From positions 1 to 22,278 of IMG/VR virus record IMGVR_UViG_3300043468_000198: a stretch of DNA of 22,278 bases. The stretch is one strand, 5' to 3'. The notes below the pieces were generated by a model, which was given only the letters and a program-made list of their open reading frames with translations, made no database searches and was not told where the DNA came from. The translations under genes were made by a program, and so were the position numbers. Origin of the DNA: a virus. Of the stretch, positions 1 to 9,100 are shown piece by piece (positions within the stretch are counted from its first letter, which is position 1; each line of letters starts with the position of its first letter).

Positions 1-441
1 GAATGGGTTGAGGCTTGGTGCGATCTCGTTCGCAAATGGAAGCCGATGGCGTGGGCGGAGGAAACCGGGCAGATCAAGTCCGGCGTCGGGCCGTTTCTTG
101 AACGCCGGGCGCATGAGAAGCAAGCCTACTGCGTCCGTGAGCAATTCCCGACGCGCGGCGACAAGGCGGTTCGCGCTCAGTCGATCCGTGGCCGGATAGC
201 GATGCGAGGCTTACGGATACCGAAAGACGCGCCGTGGCGGGCAGACTTTGAGTCGGAGCTTCTGCGGTTCCCGGCTGGCGTTCACGACGATCAGGTTGAT
301 GCGCTCGGCCTTGTCGGCCAGCTTTTGGATCAGATGCTTGCTGGCGTAAAGCCGAAGCAGAATGTCGCGCCTGCAAGAGACAGGTGGGACAGAAAACGAG
401 ATTTCGATGATGGCGAAGATTACGACTGGAAAGCCGTTTAA
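1..441 (+). CDS. Terminase large subunit, C-terminal part (5' end outside window)
   Basis: The reading frame is open from the first base and ends at TAA 439-441, giving about 146 residues of the C-terminus. The segment HDDQVDAL followed by a hydrophobic helix is the signature seen at the end of the RNase H-like nuclease domain of phage terminase large subunits, where the Asp residues help bind the catalytic metals. The enzyme drives DNA into the procapsid with its missing N-terminal ATPase and cuts the concatemer with this nuclease. The stop overlaps the portal start by one base (TAATG), and terminase-portal adjacency is the usual order. The charged C-terminal tail (about the last 25 residues) is typical of the portal-docking end. 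The identification is firm for the family. The packaging type (headful or site-specific) cannot be judged from this piece. Confidence 0.85.
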   Translation, partial: EWVEAWCDLVRKWKPMAWAEETGQIKSGVGPFLERRAHEKQAYCVREQFPTRGDKAVRAQSIRGRIAMRGLRIPKDAPWRADFESELLRFPAGVHDDQVDALGLVGQLLDQMLAGVKPKQNVAPARDRWDRKRDFDDGEDYDWKAV

Positions 442-2273
442 TGGCTGAAGACACGCTCGACGTATCCCGTCTCGTTGAAATGTTTGAGGCAAGCGAGGAC
501 GCGAGCTACGACGCGCGCCTGAATGCCGAGCGCGACCGCGATTATGTAGACGGCATACAATATACAGCCGAAGAAATCGCCGCGTTCAAAAAGCGCAAGC
601 AGCCGCCAATCGTCATCAACCGCATCAAGCGCAAGGTCGATTTTCTCAAAGGCTACGAGCAGAGCCAGCGGGTTAATCCTCGCGCCTTGCCGCGCACTCC
701 AGCCCATGAGAACGACGCAGACGGCTGCGAGCAGGCGTTGCGCTATGTGGCCGAGGATCAGCGGTTCGACCACAAGCGCAGCCGCGTTTGGGAAAACCTT
801 CTGATTGAGGGTATGGGCGGTTATTCGGTCGGCGTGAAGCCGCAGCCGAACGGCGAAGTCTCAATTGAGATCACCTCGATCCCGTGGGATCGGATGTTCT
901 ATGATCCGCATTCCTCCGCGCCCGACTTCTCGGATGCGGCGTATCTGGGTCTTGTTCGCTGGGTCGATTACGACGAGGCGGCGGCGCAGTATCCCGACGC
1001 AAAAGACATGCTGTCGTGGACGCTATCGGATAGCGCCAACAGCGACACCTATGACGACAAGCCTAAATACCGGATATGGGCCGACAACAAGCGCAAGCGC
1101 GTCCGTATATGCCAAATCTGGATCAAGCGGCAGGATCAGTTTTTCTACGCCGAGTTTACCAAGGGCGGAATTCTAAAGGCTGGCCCGTCGCCTTACGTCG
1201 ATGACAAGGGCGAGTCGGATTGCGAACTGATCTTTGGCTCGGCTTACGTCAACCGGGACAATGACCGCTACGGCATCGTCCGGGAGATGATCGGCCCGCA
1301 GGATGAGATCAACAAGCGTCGCTCGAAGGCTCTGCATCTTCTGAACACCAATCAGGTGATCGCGGAGCAGGGCGCGGTTCGCGACGTTGAAAAGGCTCGC
1401 CGCGAGATGGCCCGGCCCGATGGCTGGGTTGAGATTTCGCCCGGCTATTCCGACAAGATCAATATTCAGACGCGTCTTGATCTCGCAACAAGCCACATGA
1501 GCCTGTTGCAGGAGGCCAAGAACGAGATCGACATGATGGCTGGCAACATTGCTCTACAGGGCAATGCGGCGCAGTCAGCGGCCTCTGGCAAGGCGATCAT
1601 CGCAAGCCAGCAGGGCGGCGCGATGGAAATAGCGCCGATTATGGACGCCTTGCGGGATATGGACATCCGCGTTTTCCGCGCCATTTGGAACCGCATTCGT
1701 CAGTTCTGGACCGCCGAGAAGTGGGTCCGCATTACCGACGACGAACGCAATATCAAATGGCTCGGCCTGAATATCGATCCGATGCAGGCGCAAATGCTTG
1801 CCATGCAGAACCCGGAAATGGGCGAGCGGATTGCGGGTATTGTTGGCAATATCGCCCAGCTTGACGTTGATATTATCATCGACGACGCGCCGGACGGCAT
1901 TACGCCGCAGCTTGAACAGTTCCAGAGCCTTGTCGAACTCAAGAAAATGGACGCGATGGGCGAGATGCCTTTCCGCGCGATTGTCGCCGCTATGCCTAAC
2001 CTGAAAAACAAGGATCAGGTTTTGGCGGCTATGGATCAGGCCAAACAGCCGCCGCAAGACCCGGTGGCCATGCAGGCGCAGCAGATGGCGATGCAGCTAC
2101 AGGCCGCCAAGGCGCAGGCCGACATTTACAATACGAACGCCAGCGGCGCGCTGAAAGAGGCGCAGACGCAAAAGACGCTTATGGAGGCGCAATTAGCGCC
2201 GGAGAAGGTGATCAACGACCGCTTCAAGCAGGTCTCGCCTCCGCAGATTTCCGCTCAGCCGCAAGGCTTCTGA
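441..2273 (+). CDS. Portal protein, P22 gp1-like
   Basis: This 610-residue protein should form the dodecameric ring at the capsid vertex through which DNA is packaged and ejected. The N-terminal segment with VINRIKRKVDFLKGYEQSQR, followed by an Arg/Pro-rich stretch, is characteristic of P22-type portals. The middle contains the expected DEINKRRSKALHLLN region and a later QGNAAQSAASGKAI segment. The last about 100 residues are rich in Gln, Ala and Met and look helical, as in the barrel/crown helices of this family. P22 gp1 is 725 residues, so this is a somewhat shorter version with a reduced barrel. It starts at ATG 441 within TAATG, suggesting translational coupling to terminase. The family assignment rests on recognised sequence pattern and gene order. 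Confidence 0.9.
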   Translation: MAEDTLDVSRLVEMFEASEDASYDARLNAERDRDYVDGIQYTAEEIAAFKKRKQPPIVINRIKRKVDFLKGYEQSQRVNPRALPRTPAHENDADGCEQALRYVAEDQRFDHKRSRVWENLLIEGMGGYSVGVKPQPNGEVSIEITSIPWDRMFYDPHSSAPDFSDAAYLGLVRWVDYDEAAAQYPDAKDMLSWTLSDSANSDTYDDKPKYRIWADNKRKRVRICQIWIKRQDQFFYAEFTKGGILKAGPSPYVDDKGESDCELIFGSAYVNRDNDRYGIVREMIGPQDEINKRRSKALHLLNTNQVIAEQGAVRDVEKARREMARPDGWVEISPGYSDKINIQTRLDLATSHMSLLQEAKNEIDMMAGNIALQGNAAQSAASGKAIIASQQGGAMEIAPIMDALRDMDIRVFRAIWNRIRQFWTAEKWVRITDDERNIKWLGLNIDPMQAQMLAMQNPEMGERIAGIVGNIAQLDVDIIIDDAPDGITPQLEQFQSLVELKKMDAMGEMPFRAIVAAMPNLKNKDQVLAAMDQAKQPPQDPVAMQAQQMAMQLQAAKAQADIYNTNASGALKEAQTQKTLMEAQLAPEKVINDRFKQVSPPQISAQPQGF

Positions 2274-2391
2274 GCCAAGGAAGAGCCGTCGCCGGGCTAC
2301 ACGGGCGATAGAGGTTCGCAAGCCTCACTAACTTGCGTCCGTCGCCGGGACATCGGGCGGCTCGTGACCTTCACGTAAACAGGATCAGTGC
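2274..2391 (+). other. Portal-scaffold intergenic region, candidate structured RNA leader
   Basis: This is the largest plus-strand gap in the head genes, and I see no ORF in it. It contains several complementary segments. GTCGCC at 2288-2293 can pair with GGCGAT at 2304-2309. CGCAAG at 2317-2322 can pair with CTTGCG at 2332-2337, competing with GAGG 2311-2314 / CCTC 2323-2326. GTCGCC at 2341-2346 can pair with GGCGGC at 2356-2361. GAGCC 2283-2287 / GGCTC 2359-2363 could close the whole as a multibranched fold. The 11-base word CCGTCGCCGGG occurs twice (2286-2296 and 2339-2349), so the first and third hairpins look like copies of one another. I recognise no named riboswitch or ribozyme. A translation regulator of the scaffold or an RNA processing site is possible; all of this was paired by eye. 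Confidence 0.4.
2376..2387 (+). promoter_or_regulatory. Ribosome binding region of scaffold gene (shared 12-base leader)
   Basis: TAAACAGGATCA lies just before ATG 2392 and supplies an AGGA Shine-Dalgarno core seven bases from the start. The same 12 bases recur before the tail-collar gene at 16027-16038. This supports the chosen scaffold start. Confidence 0.5.
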
Positions 2392-3201
2392 ATGTCAGAC
2401 CTCGATGACATCTTGTCATCGGGTGGAGAACCTGTGTCTCCGCCCGCTCCAGAAACACCGCAGGCAGAAGCTCAACAGCCGGAAGCCAATCAGACCGTGG
2501 CCGAAACGCCGCAGTCTGAGGAAGCAACCGACGAGCAAAAGATGGTCCCTGTAGCCGCGCTTCAGGCCGAAAGACAGAAGAGCCGGAAATATACGGAACA
2601 TCTCGCGCAGGTTGAGAAAGAACTTGCGGAACAGCGGCAACAGTTCAGCCAGTTGCAGCAATGGTTGCTCGCCCAACAGCAGGCGCAACAGCCAAAGCCG
2701 CAGGTTCCCGATTTTTGGGAAGCTCCTGAGACCGCGATTGATTATCGCGTTCAGCAGGAAGTGGCTCCGATCAAAAGTCTACTCCAGAAGCAGCGGGAAG
2801 AATTCTCAATGCTTCAGGCCGTGGACAAGCATGGTCAGGAAATTGTTGACGCGGCGTTTTCGGAAATGCGTTCCCGGATGGCTTCCGATCCTTACGGCGT
2901 GAAGCCTGACTACGACCGCATCATGTCGTCGCCGCACCCGTATGGCGCGTTGGTTGACTGGCACAGAAAGCAGCAGGCTCTCGCCGAGATCGGCTCCGAT
3001 CCGGCTGCCTATCGCGAAAAACTCAAAGCCGAATTGCTTGCCGAATTGCAGCAGCAGGCTCCGGCGGCTCCGTCCGCTCCGAGTCTGAACCTGCCGAGCA
3101 ATTTCGCAGCGGCGCGCAACGTCGGCGCTCGCAGCGGGCCGAATTGGTCCGGTCCCGCACCAATCAACGACATCTTCGACCGAGCCCGAAAAGCCGGTTG
3201 A
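2392..3201 (+). CDS. Scaffolding protein (procapsid assembly)
   Basis: This 269-residue acidic, Gln-rich protein lies between portal and coat, the position of scaffold gene 8 in P22. It begins with a low-complexity Pro/Glu/Gln segment (about residues 1-50). A predicted coiled coil rich in Gln, Glu and Leu follows (about 55-110). The tail is short and Ala/Pro-rich and ends in NDIFDRARKAG, resembling the basic helical coat-binding end of many scaffolds. The protein should guide coat polymerisation and then leave the capsid. Sequence identity to named scaffolds cannot be shown here; the call rests on composition, coiled coil and position. The start follows an AGGA ribosome binding site and a 118-base gap that may carry regulation. 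Confidence 0.75.
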   Translation: MSDLDDILSSGGEPVSPPAPETPQAEAQQPEANQTVAETPQSEEATDEQKMVPVAALQAERQKSRKYTEHLAQVEKELAEQRQQFSQLQQWLLAQQQAQQPKPQVPDFWEAPETAIDYRVQQEVAPIKSLLQKQREEFSMLQAVDKHGQEIVDAAFSEMRSRMASDPYGVKPDYDRIMSSPHPYGALVDWHRKQQALAEIGSDPAAYREKLKAELLAELQQQAPAAPSAPSLNLPSNFAAARNVGARSGPNWSGPAPINDIFDRARKAG

Positions 3202-3216
3202 TGAAAGGAATTCAAA

Positions 3217-4317
3217 ATGGCTGATACGCAGGTTGCGTCGGGCCTTACTGTAGAACAGTGGGACGACCAGTTCTTCCGTGAATATCTTACGGATAACCGC
3301 TTTTCCGAGTCCATGGGCACTGGCGAAAACGCCATTGTTCAGGTCAAGGAAAACCTCACCAAGAAGCCTGGCGACCGCGTTAATTTTGCGCTCGTCAACA
3401 AGCTGACCAATGCGGCGGTCACTGGCCGTTCGACCATGGAAGGCAACGAAGAGGATATGTCCTCGCGTTCGTTCCCGGTCACGGTCAACAAGCGTCGTAA
3501 CGCCGTCCGCGTTGCTGAGATCGATGAACAGTATTCGGCGATCTCGCTGCGCTCGGCTGCCCGCCCGGTTCTTATGGACTGGTCGATGAAAGACACTGAA
3601 GACCTGATCGTCCGGGCTTTGGCGTCGATCAACGGCACGGCCTATGGCTCGGTGTCGGAAGCGAACAAGGACGCTTGGCTTGTCGATAACGCTGACCGTG
3701 TTCTGTTTGGCGCTCTGCGTTCGAACAACTCGGCCAACGATCACTCGGCCTCGCTGGCGAACTGCGACACGACGGCGGACAAGCTCAATGCGGCGGCTGT
3801 TTCCAAGATGAAGTCCATCGCGGAGACGATTGCTAACCCGCTGATCCGTCCGATTCGTTCGACCTCGAACAAGGGTCGTCGTTACTACATCATGTATGCT
3901 CATCCTTTTGCGTTTAACGACCTTAAGGCTGACACGACGATCACGACGGCCCAGCGTGAAGTCATGCTTCAGATGGAGAACGAGCGTCTGTTTGAGGGCG
4001 GCGATCTCTATTGGGATGGCGTCATCATCAAGCAGGTCGAGCAGGCTGTGACGGCTTGGGACTTCGGCACGGTTGGCGCTTCGTCGGCCAAGGTTGTCGG
4101 CGCGTTCCTCTGCGGCGCGCAGGCTGTCGGCACGGCTTACGCCCGCCGCTGGCGCACGACGACCGAGGAGTTCGATTACGGCGACAAGCACGGCGTTGAG
4201 GTGTCGGCGATTTACGGCATCGAGAAGCTGCGCTTCGGCTCCGGCACGAACGACACCGACGATTACAAGGATCACGGCGTCGTGACGGGCTATTTCGCGA
4301 CCGCTGGCCTCGCGTAA
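3217..4317 (+). CDS. Major capsid protein, N4-gp56 family
   Basis: This 366-residue protein is the HK97-fold shell subunit of the N4-gp56 coat family. Recognisable parts are the N-terminal VEQWDDQFFREY segment, the loop with KPGDRVNFALVNKL, the VTVNKRRNAVRVAEIDEQYS stretch, and the C-terminal DYGDKHGVEVSAIYGIEKLRFG segment. All are typical of this family. A clear AAAGGA ribosome binding site lies before ATG 3217. Codon use is strongly biased (GTC, ATC, GCG, CGT), as expected for the most abundant virion protein. It lies 15 bases after the scaffold gene and is followed by a strong hairpin at 4325-4351, a common arrangement that limits read-through from coat into less-needed tail genes. Identity is secure at family level. 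Confidence 0.93.
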   Translation: MADTQVASGLTVEQWDDQFFREYLTDNRFSESMGTGENAIVQVKENLTKKPGDRVNFALVNKLTNAAVTGRSTMEGNEEDMSSRSFPVTVNKRRNAVRVAEIDEQYSAISLRSAARPVLMDWSMKDTEDLIVRALASINGTAYGSVSEANKDAWLVDNADRVLFGALRSNNSANDHSASLANCDTTADKLNAAAVSKMKSIAETIANPLIRPIRSTSNKGRRYYIMYAHPFAFNDLKADTTITTAQREVMLQMENERLFEGGDLYWDGVIIKQVEQAVTAWDFGTVGASSAKVVGAFLCGAQAVGTAYARRWRTTTEEFDYGDKHGVEVSAIYGIEKLRFGSGTNDTDDYKDHGVVTGYFATAGLA

Positions 4318-4324
4318 CGATAAA

Positions 4325-4351
4325 GAGGGCGGGAGCAAGTCTCCCGCCTTC
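4325..4351 (+). terminator. Strong hairpin after coat gene, intrinsic terminator or attenuator
   Basis: GAGGGCGGGAG (4325-4335) pairs with CTCCCGCCTTC (4341-4351) as an 11-base-pair stem with one G-U pair and a five-base loop CAAGT. The stem is very GC-rich. The run after it is only mildly T-rich (CCATTTT), so termination is probably partial. It sits 8 bases after the coat stop and 20 bases before the gp4-like gene. Confidence 0.75.
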
Positions 4352-4371
4352 CCATTTTGGGAATTTGATCG

Positions 4372-4725
4372 ATGAAAACGGTCCGGGACGTTTGCCAGAA
4401 GGCGTTAATGTATGTTGGCGCTGTTGGCGCGGGCCAGCCGTATTCTGCCGAGGATTTGTCGGTCGCAAGTCAGGCTTTCAGGCCAATGCTCGATGAGCTT
4501 GCCGCGACTGACGTTTGCATGGTTTCGGTTCATCCAACCTTGGACGACGAGGAAGAAATACCGGACTATTTTTTCAATCCGCTGGCGCTCTTGCTGGCGA
4601 TTGAAATTTCGGCTGACTTTGGCGCACCTTACGATCCGGTCGCAAGAGAGTCGGCTATTCGGCGTCTCCGGTTGATCGCTTCCTCGCCTGCCTATGGCCA
4701 CCAACAGGCGGCGGAATACTACTAA
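4372..4725 (+). CDS. Head-to-tail adaptor, P22 gp4-like
   Basis: This 117-residue protein starts MKTVRDVCQKALMYVGAVGAGQPYSAEDLSVA. This is the standard opening of the small helical gp4-type adaptors that bind below the portal and prevent DNA leakage. The pattern continues with a second helical block (FRPMLDELA) and an FNPLALLLAIEISADFG segment near the middle. P22 gp4 is 166 residues; this shorter form resembles those of many non-enteric podoviruses. The start follows a weak GGGAA-type ribosome site and the coat hairpin. It ends in a one-base TAATG overlap with the gp10-like hub gene, its physical partner in the neck. It could be called a packaged-DNA stabilisation protein. Confidence 0.8.
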   Translation: MKTVRDVCQKALMYVGAVGAGQPYSAEDLSVASQAFRPMLDELAATDVCMVSVHPTLDDEEEIPDYFFNPLALLLAIEISADFGAPYDPVARESAIRRLRLIASSPAYGHQQAAEYY

Positions 4726-6167
4726 TGCCGCAGGCCGATATACCCTTCCCGCCATCGTCCAATCCCGGCCAGAAGCCCGGAGAAGGGCAGGGAAGGCTGG
4801 TCAACGCATTTTGCGAGCTTGACGGCGGCGTCAGGACATGGCGGCCTGTTCCGGGCCTCTCGCTGTTTTCTACGATCCTTTCCGGCACAACGCCGGTAAA
4901 GAATACGAGAGGAATGTTCGTCAACGGAACGCAGCTTTTTGTGGTTCAGGACGAAAAGGTCTTTACGATCTCGAAAGGCGGGTTCGTTCAGGAACTGACC
5001 TATACGACCGCACTTGCTGGCGATCTTCCCGGTAGTGAGCCGGTCACGATTGCGACGAATAACAAGTCTCCGACGCGGGACATGATTATCGTCACCGATC
5101 TTGGCGTCTATACCGTTGACAATGGCGTTGTTGAGGATTTGAGCGCGCCGAACCTTCCGGCAGTAAACAGTGTCAGCAGCCTCGACGGATTTTTCCTTTA
5201 CACGACGCAAGACGGCAAGGTTTACGCGTCCGAGCTAAATGATACGGCTGTCGAGGCTTTGAGCTTTGCGACGGCGGAGTCGAACCCGGACGGGCTTACG
5301 CGCGGGACGGTTCACGGAAACCAGTTCTTTGCCTTTGGGCCGAACTCGATTGAGGTGTTTCAGAACGTCGGTGCGTCGCCTTTCCCGCTTCAGCGGGTTG
5401 CGGTTATCCCGGTCGGCCTTTTGGGCGCGTGGGCGGTCGCTGGCAACGAAAGCGGCTGGCCGGACGATCAGCTTTTTGTCGCGACGGATTGCACGGTTCG
5501 CAGGCTCAAAGGCTACGATCCGGTTGTTGTGTCGAACAAGGACGTAGAGCGCGCGATTGCCAACGTATTCGACAAGTCAACGATCCGTGCCTTTGTCTAT
5601 GTGGCCGAGGGCAACCCGATCTGGTCTCTATCGTCCGAAACATGGACGTGGGAATATAACTGCGCGACCGGCTTTTGGCATGAGCGCCGCACCGCTGGCT
5701 TGAAACGATGGCTTGGCGAGTCGAGCGTCTATTTCGGCGACAAATGGCTCATTTCCCGCAAGGATAGCGAGCGGCTGCTGTATATCGACAAGGCGTCGAG
5801 CAAGGACGACACAACGTCGATTTCGATGACGATTGAGTCCGGGCCTGTAAAGGACTTCCCGTCGCGTGTTTTTGTCTCGGCTGCCTTTTTCGACTGGTCT
5901 ACCGGCAACGCGCCGCTTAACGGGCCTTTCGATACGTCGGACCCGGAAATTTCGATCTCTTGGTCTACGGACGGCGGCGGCGTCTGGAGCAACGAATACA
6001 TCGCATCGTCGCTTGGCCAAACTGGCCGCTATGTGGAGAGCGTGCGGGTTAACCGCGTCGGGCTCGCCAGCCGCAGCGGCATGAAGTTCCGCCTTATGAC
6101 GACGAGCCCGGTATACAAGACATTCCGTGGCGGTCGCTGTGAGTTCCAGTTGCGAGGTCCGGCGTGA
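4725..6167 (+). CDS. Tail hub / packaged DNA stabilisation protein, P22 gp10-like
   Basis: This 480-residue protein is almost the length of P22 gp10 (472). The opening segment, with PGQKPGEGQGRLVNAFCE, GVRTWRPVPGL and RGMFVNGTQLFVVQ, is the hallmark of the gp10 family. The body is beta-rich with repeated blade-like strands, consistent with the beta-propeller-containing hub of the P22 neck. Its role is to extend the gp4 ring and anchor the needle and fibres. It is coupled to the gp4-like gene by TAATG and to the giant fibre gene by a four-base GTGA overlap at 6164-6167. Apart from sequence pattern and order, I see no further functional residues. Confidence 0.85.
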   Translation: MPQADIPFPPSSNPGQKPGEGQGRLVNAFCELDGGVRTWRPVPGLSLFSTILSGTTPVKNTRGMFVNGTQLFVVQDEKVFTISKGGFVQELTYTTALAGDLPGSEPVTIATNNKSPTRDMIIVTDLGVYTVDNGVVEDLSAPNLPAVNSVSSLDGFFLYTTQDGKVYASELNDTAVEALSFATAESNPDGLTRGTVHGNQFFAFGPNSIEVFQNVGASPFPLQRVAVIPVGLLGAWAVAGNESGWPDDQLFVATDCTVRRLKGYDPVVVSNKDVERAIANVFDKSTIRAFVYVAEGNPIWSLSSETWTWEYNCATGFWHERRTAGLKRWLGESSVYFGDKWLISRKDSERLLYIDKASSKDDTTSISMTIESGPVKDFPSRVFVSAAFFDWSTGNAPLNGPFDTSDPEISISWSTDGGGVWSNEYIASSLGQTGRYVESVRVNRVGLASRSGMKFRLMTTSPVYKTFRGGRCEFQLRGPA

Positions 6168-9100
6168 GCGCGGATCAGGAAATCCTGCCTCCGCCGCCGC
6201 ATATCGCGCGGGTTGACAAAGAGGGCCGACCGTCAAAGGCGCAAATGGACTATGATGTCCGTTTGCAGAAAAATTTCAGCGAGAAGCAGGCTGAAAATGC
6301 GGCGGCATTGGCTACCGTTCAAACCAGCCTGCAAAACCAGATAACCAGTATCGACGCCGATCTCGCCGATGCGCGGCAAGATTTTCTGGATATTGCTGAA
6401 GTCGTAACAAACATTCAGTCCGAGGTAGATAATGCGTCAGCAGAACTGATTGTTTTGCAGGGCGCTTTTGCCGATGAGCAAACAGCGGTTGCTGGCGAGC
6501 TTACGTTAATCAACGCCAGAGTTGATGACACAGAGGCGTCGATAACTTCAGAGTCACTTGTTAGGGCTACGGCTGACACCGCGCTCGGAACAAGAATTGA
6601 CAACCTCGTTCTGACCACTGGCAATAACGCTGCGGTTATTATTGATCAGGAAGCGCAGGCCAGAATTGACGCCGATGACGCATTAGGCGTCAGGATCGAC
6701 AATGTTGTTGCCGATTTCGATGATCTGACCGCCGCTGTAAGCGATGAGACGACAGCAAGATCATCGCGAGACAATGCGCTTGCATCGAGAATAACGACTG
6801 TCTCTGTTGGCGCATCCCGCGTATATGTTCAGGACGATGCGCCGTCATCGTTTGGCAGACTTGTCGGCGATGTTTGGTTTGAGACAGACTCTACGCCGAC
6901 CGCATATAAGCCGTATTACTGGACCGGCTCGGCATGGGCTGACAATAGCGACGGCACATACAAGATCGGGCAGATCGCTGTCTTGTCGAATGACGTGACG
7001 GCTCTGCGAGACACTGACAAGGCTCTTGTTCGCAGTGTAACGCGCGGCATTGCCTCGATGTCGCGGGTTTACACGGAGGACAACGAACCGTCAGGCGTCC
7101 GGCAGCCGGGCGATGTCTGGTACGACACCAACGACGGTTACAAGCCATACGTCTGGGCGCAGGTAAACGGAACCGGCTCGTTCGGCTGGCGAGACAACAC
7201 CAACGGGACATATAAATTCGGTGCAATCGCGTCGTTTGAGAACAGCATTTCGGCGCTTGTAACAACGGTCGGAGACAATACGACCGGGCTCGTAAAGCAG
7301 GTCAACGACCTGAATGTCACAATCGGAGACGCAAGCTCCGGTCTCGTTCAGACGACCAATGTTCTGGTTTCAACGGTCGGCAACAATACAAGCGGTCTTG
7401 TCCAACAGGTTAACAGCCTGAACAGCACGGTCGGAAACGTAAATACTGGCCTCGTCCGTGACGTTTCAACGCTTTCAACGAAGGTTGGAGACAATTCGTC
7501 CGGCTTGGTTCGTGATGTATCGACACTAACTGCAACAGTCGGTAATAGCACATCCGGTCTTGTTCGTGACGTAACGGTTCTGAATAACAAAATCGGCGAT
7601 GAAACGACCGGCCTAGTTAGAGATGTCACGACGCTTAGCGTTACGGCAAATCAGAAACGGGTCTATTATCAATCCTCGCAGCCAACCGCTCCCGCGAATT
7701 CATCCTTTTTTAATGGCGACGTTTGGATCGACTCCGACGACGGCAACAAGCAATATGTGTGGAACGGCTCGTCCTGGACGAACAGTAGCGATAGTCGGTT
7801 TGGAACTATCACTAAAGTTTATCGGCAATCAATACAGCCAGCAGGATCGGTTGTTGGCGACATTTGGTTTGATACTGCTAACAATAATAAATCCAAATAC
7901 TGGAATGGTTCTTCTTGGGTAGATACAAGCGATACCAGACTGAATAATATACCGGCGCTATTCAATCAGACCAGCGCTCCAAGCTCAGCCGGGCGAGTTG
8001 TCGGAGACTTGTGGTTTGATAGCGATGACGACAACAGACTGTATTTCTGGAATGGGTCTATTTGGGACGACGTTAGCGACGGTCGTATAGATTATATCAC
8101 ATCGGTATACAGACAGCCTAACCAGCCTACAGGCTCTGTTACAGGCGATGTTTGGTTTGATACAGATGACGGCAACAAGGCGTATTATTGGACCGGTAGC
8201 GCATGGGCTGACACAAGTGATGTCCGTCTAGGAAACATACCGGCAATCATAAGCCAAATTAGCCCTCCGTCTAGTTCGGGCAGAGTAATCGGTGATCTCT
8301 GGTTTGATACTGACGATAATAATCGCCAATATATATGGAACGGATCGGCTTGGGACGATGTAAGCGACGGTCGGATTGATCTTATTCCGACCGTTTACCG
8401 TCAGGATGACGAGCCGTCTGGAAGCGTTGTCGGAGACATTTGGTTTGATACAAACGCAAATAATCGAGCCAGATATTGGACAGGAACGGCGTGGGAGGAT
8501 ACGAGCGACACGCGGCTTGGCACAATTCCGGCGATTATATCGGACTCCGCAGAGCCTACCAGCACGGGAAGAAATATCGGAGACATTTGGTTTGATACAA
8601 ATGACGGTAATCGACAATACTATTGGAACGGGATAGATTGGGTTGATAAAAGTGATGCGCGGTTTGATACTATACCAACTGTTTATCGGCAAAGCACATC
8701 TCCATCAGGCAAGGTAGTAGGTGATCTTTGGTTTGATACCGGAAATAATAATGCGCCATATTACTGGAGTGGAACAACATGGATTCCGATAGGTGATAAT
8801 AATAAAGCAACTGTTGCTTCTGTAACTGATGAAAAAATAGCGAGAGTTAATTCGGACTCCGCTATTGCACGATTGGTTACAACAGCCAGTGCGGGAACTG
8901 CTAGGGTATATGTTCAAGAAACACAGCCCGGCAATACATCTGGCCAGCCAGGGTATCCAAGGCAACGCGGCGACGTTTGGTATAATACCGCGATTGATCT
9001 AGCTACCCTCACTCCGAAATTCGAGCCTTGGGTTTGGGCTCCATCAAGTTCATCTTCTACAGACGACACATGGCGACTCAATACGAATGGCGCTTATTCG

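Noticed and set aside
2311-2326. tRNA T-arm-like hairpin GAGGTTCGCAAGCCTC
   Set aside because: No matching acceptor, D or anticodon arms are found around it, so it is not a tRNA gene.
2806-4338. Minus-strand 510-codon open frame opposite scaffold and coat genes
   Set aside because: It lies exactly antisense to the recognised coat gene and most of the scaffold. Strong codon bias in the coat gene removes antisense stops. The translation is Arg/Val-rich without domains, and no start signal is evident.
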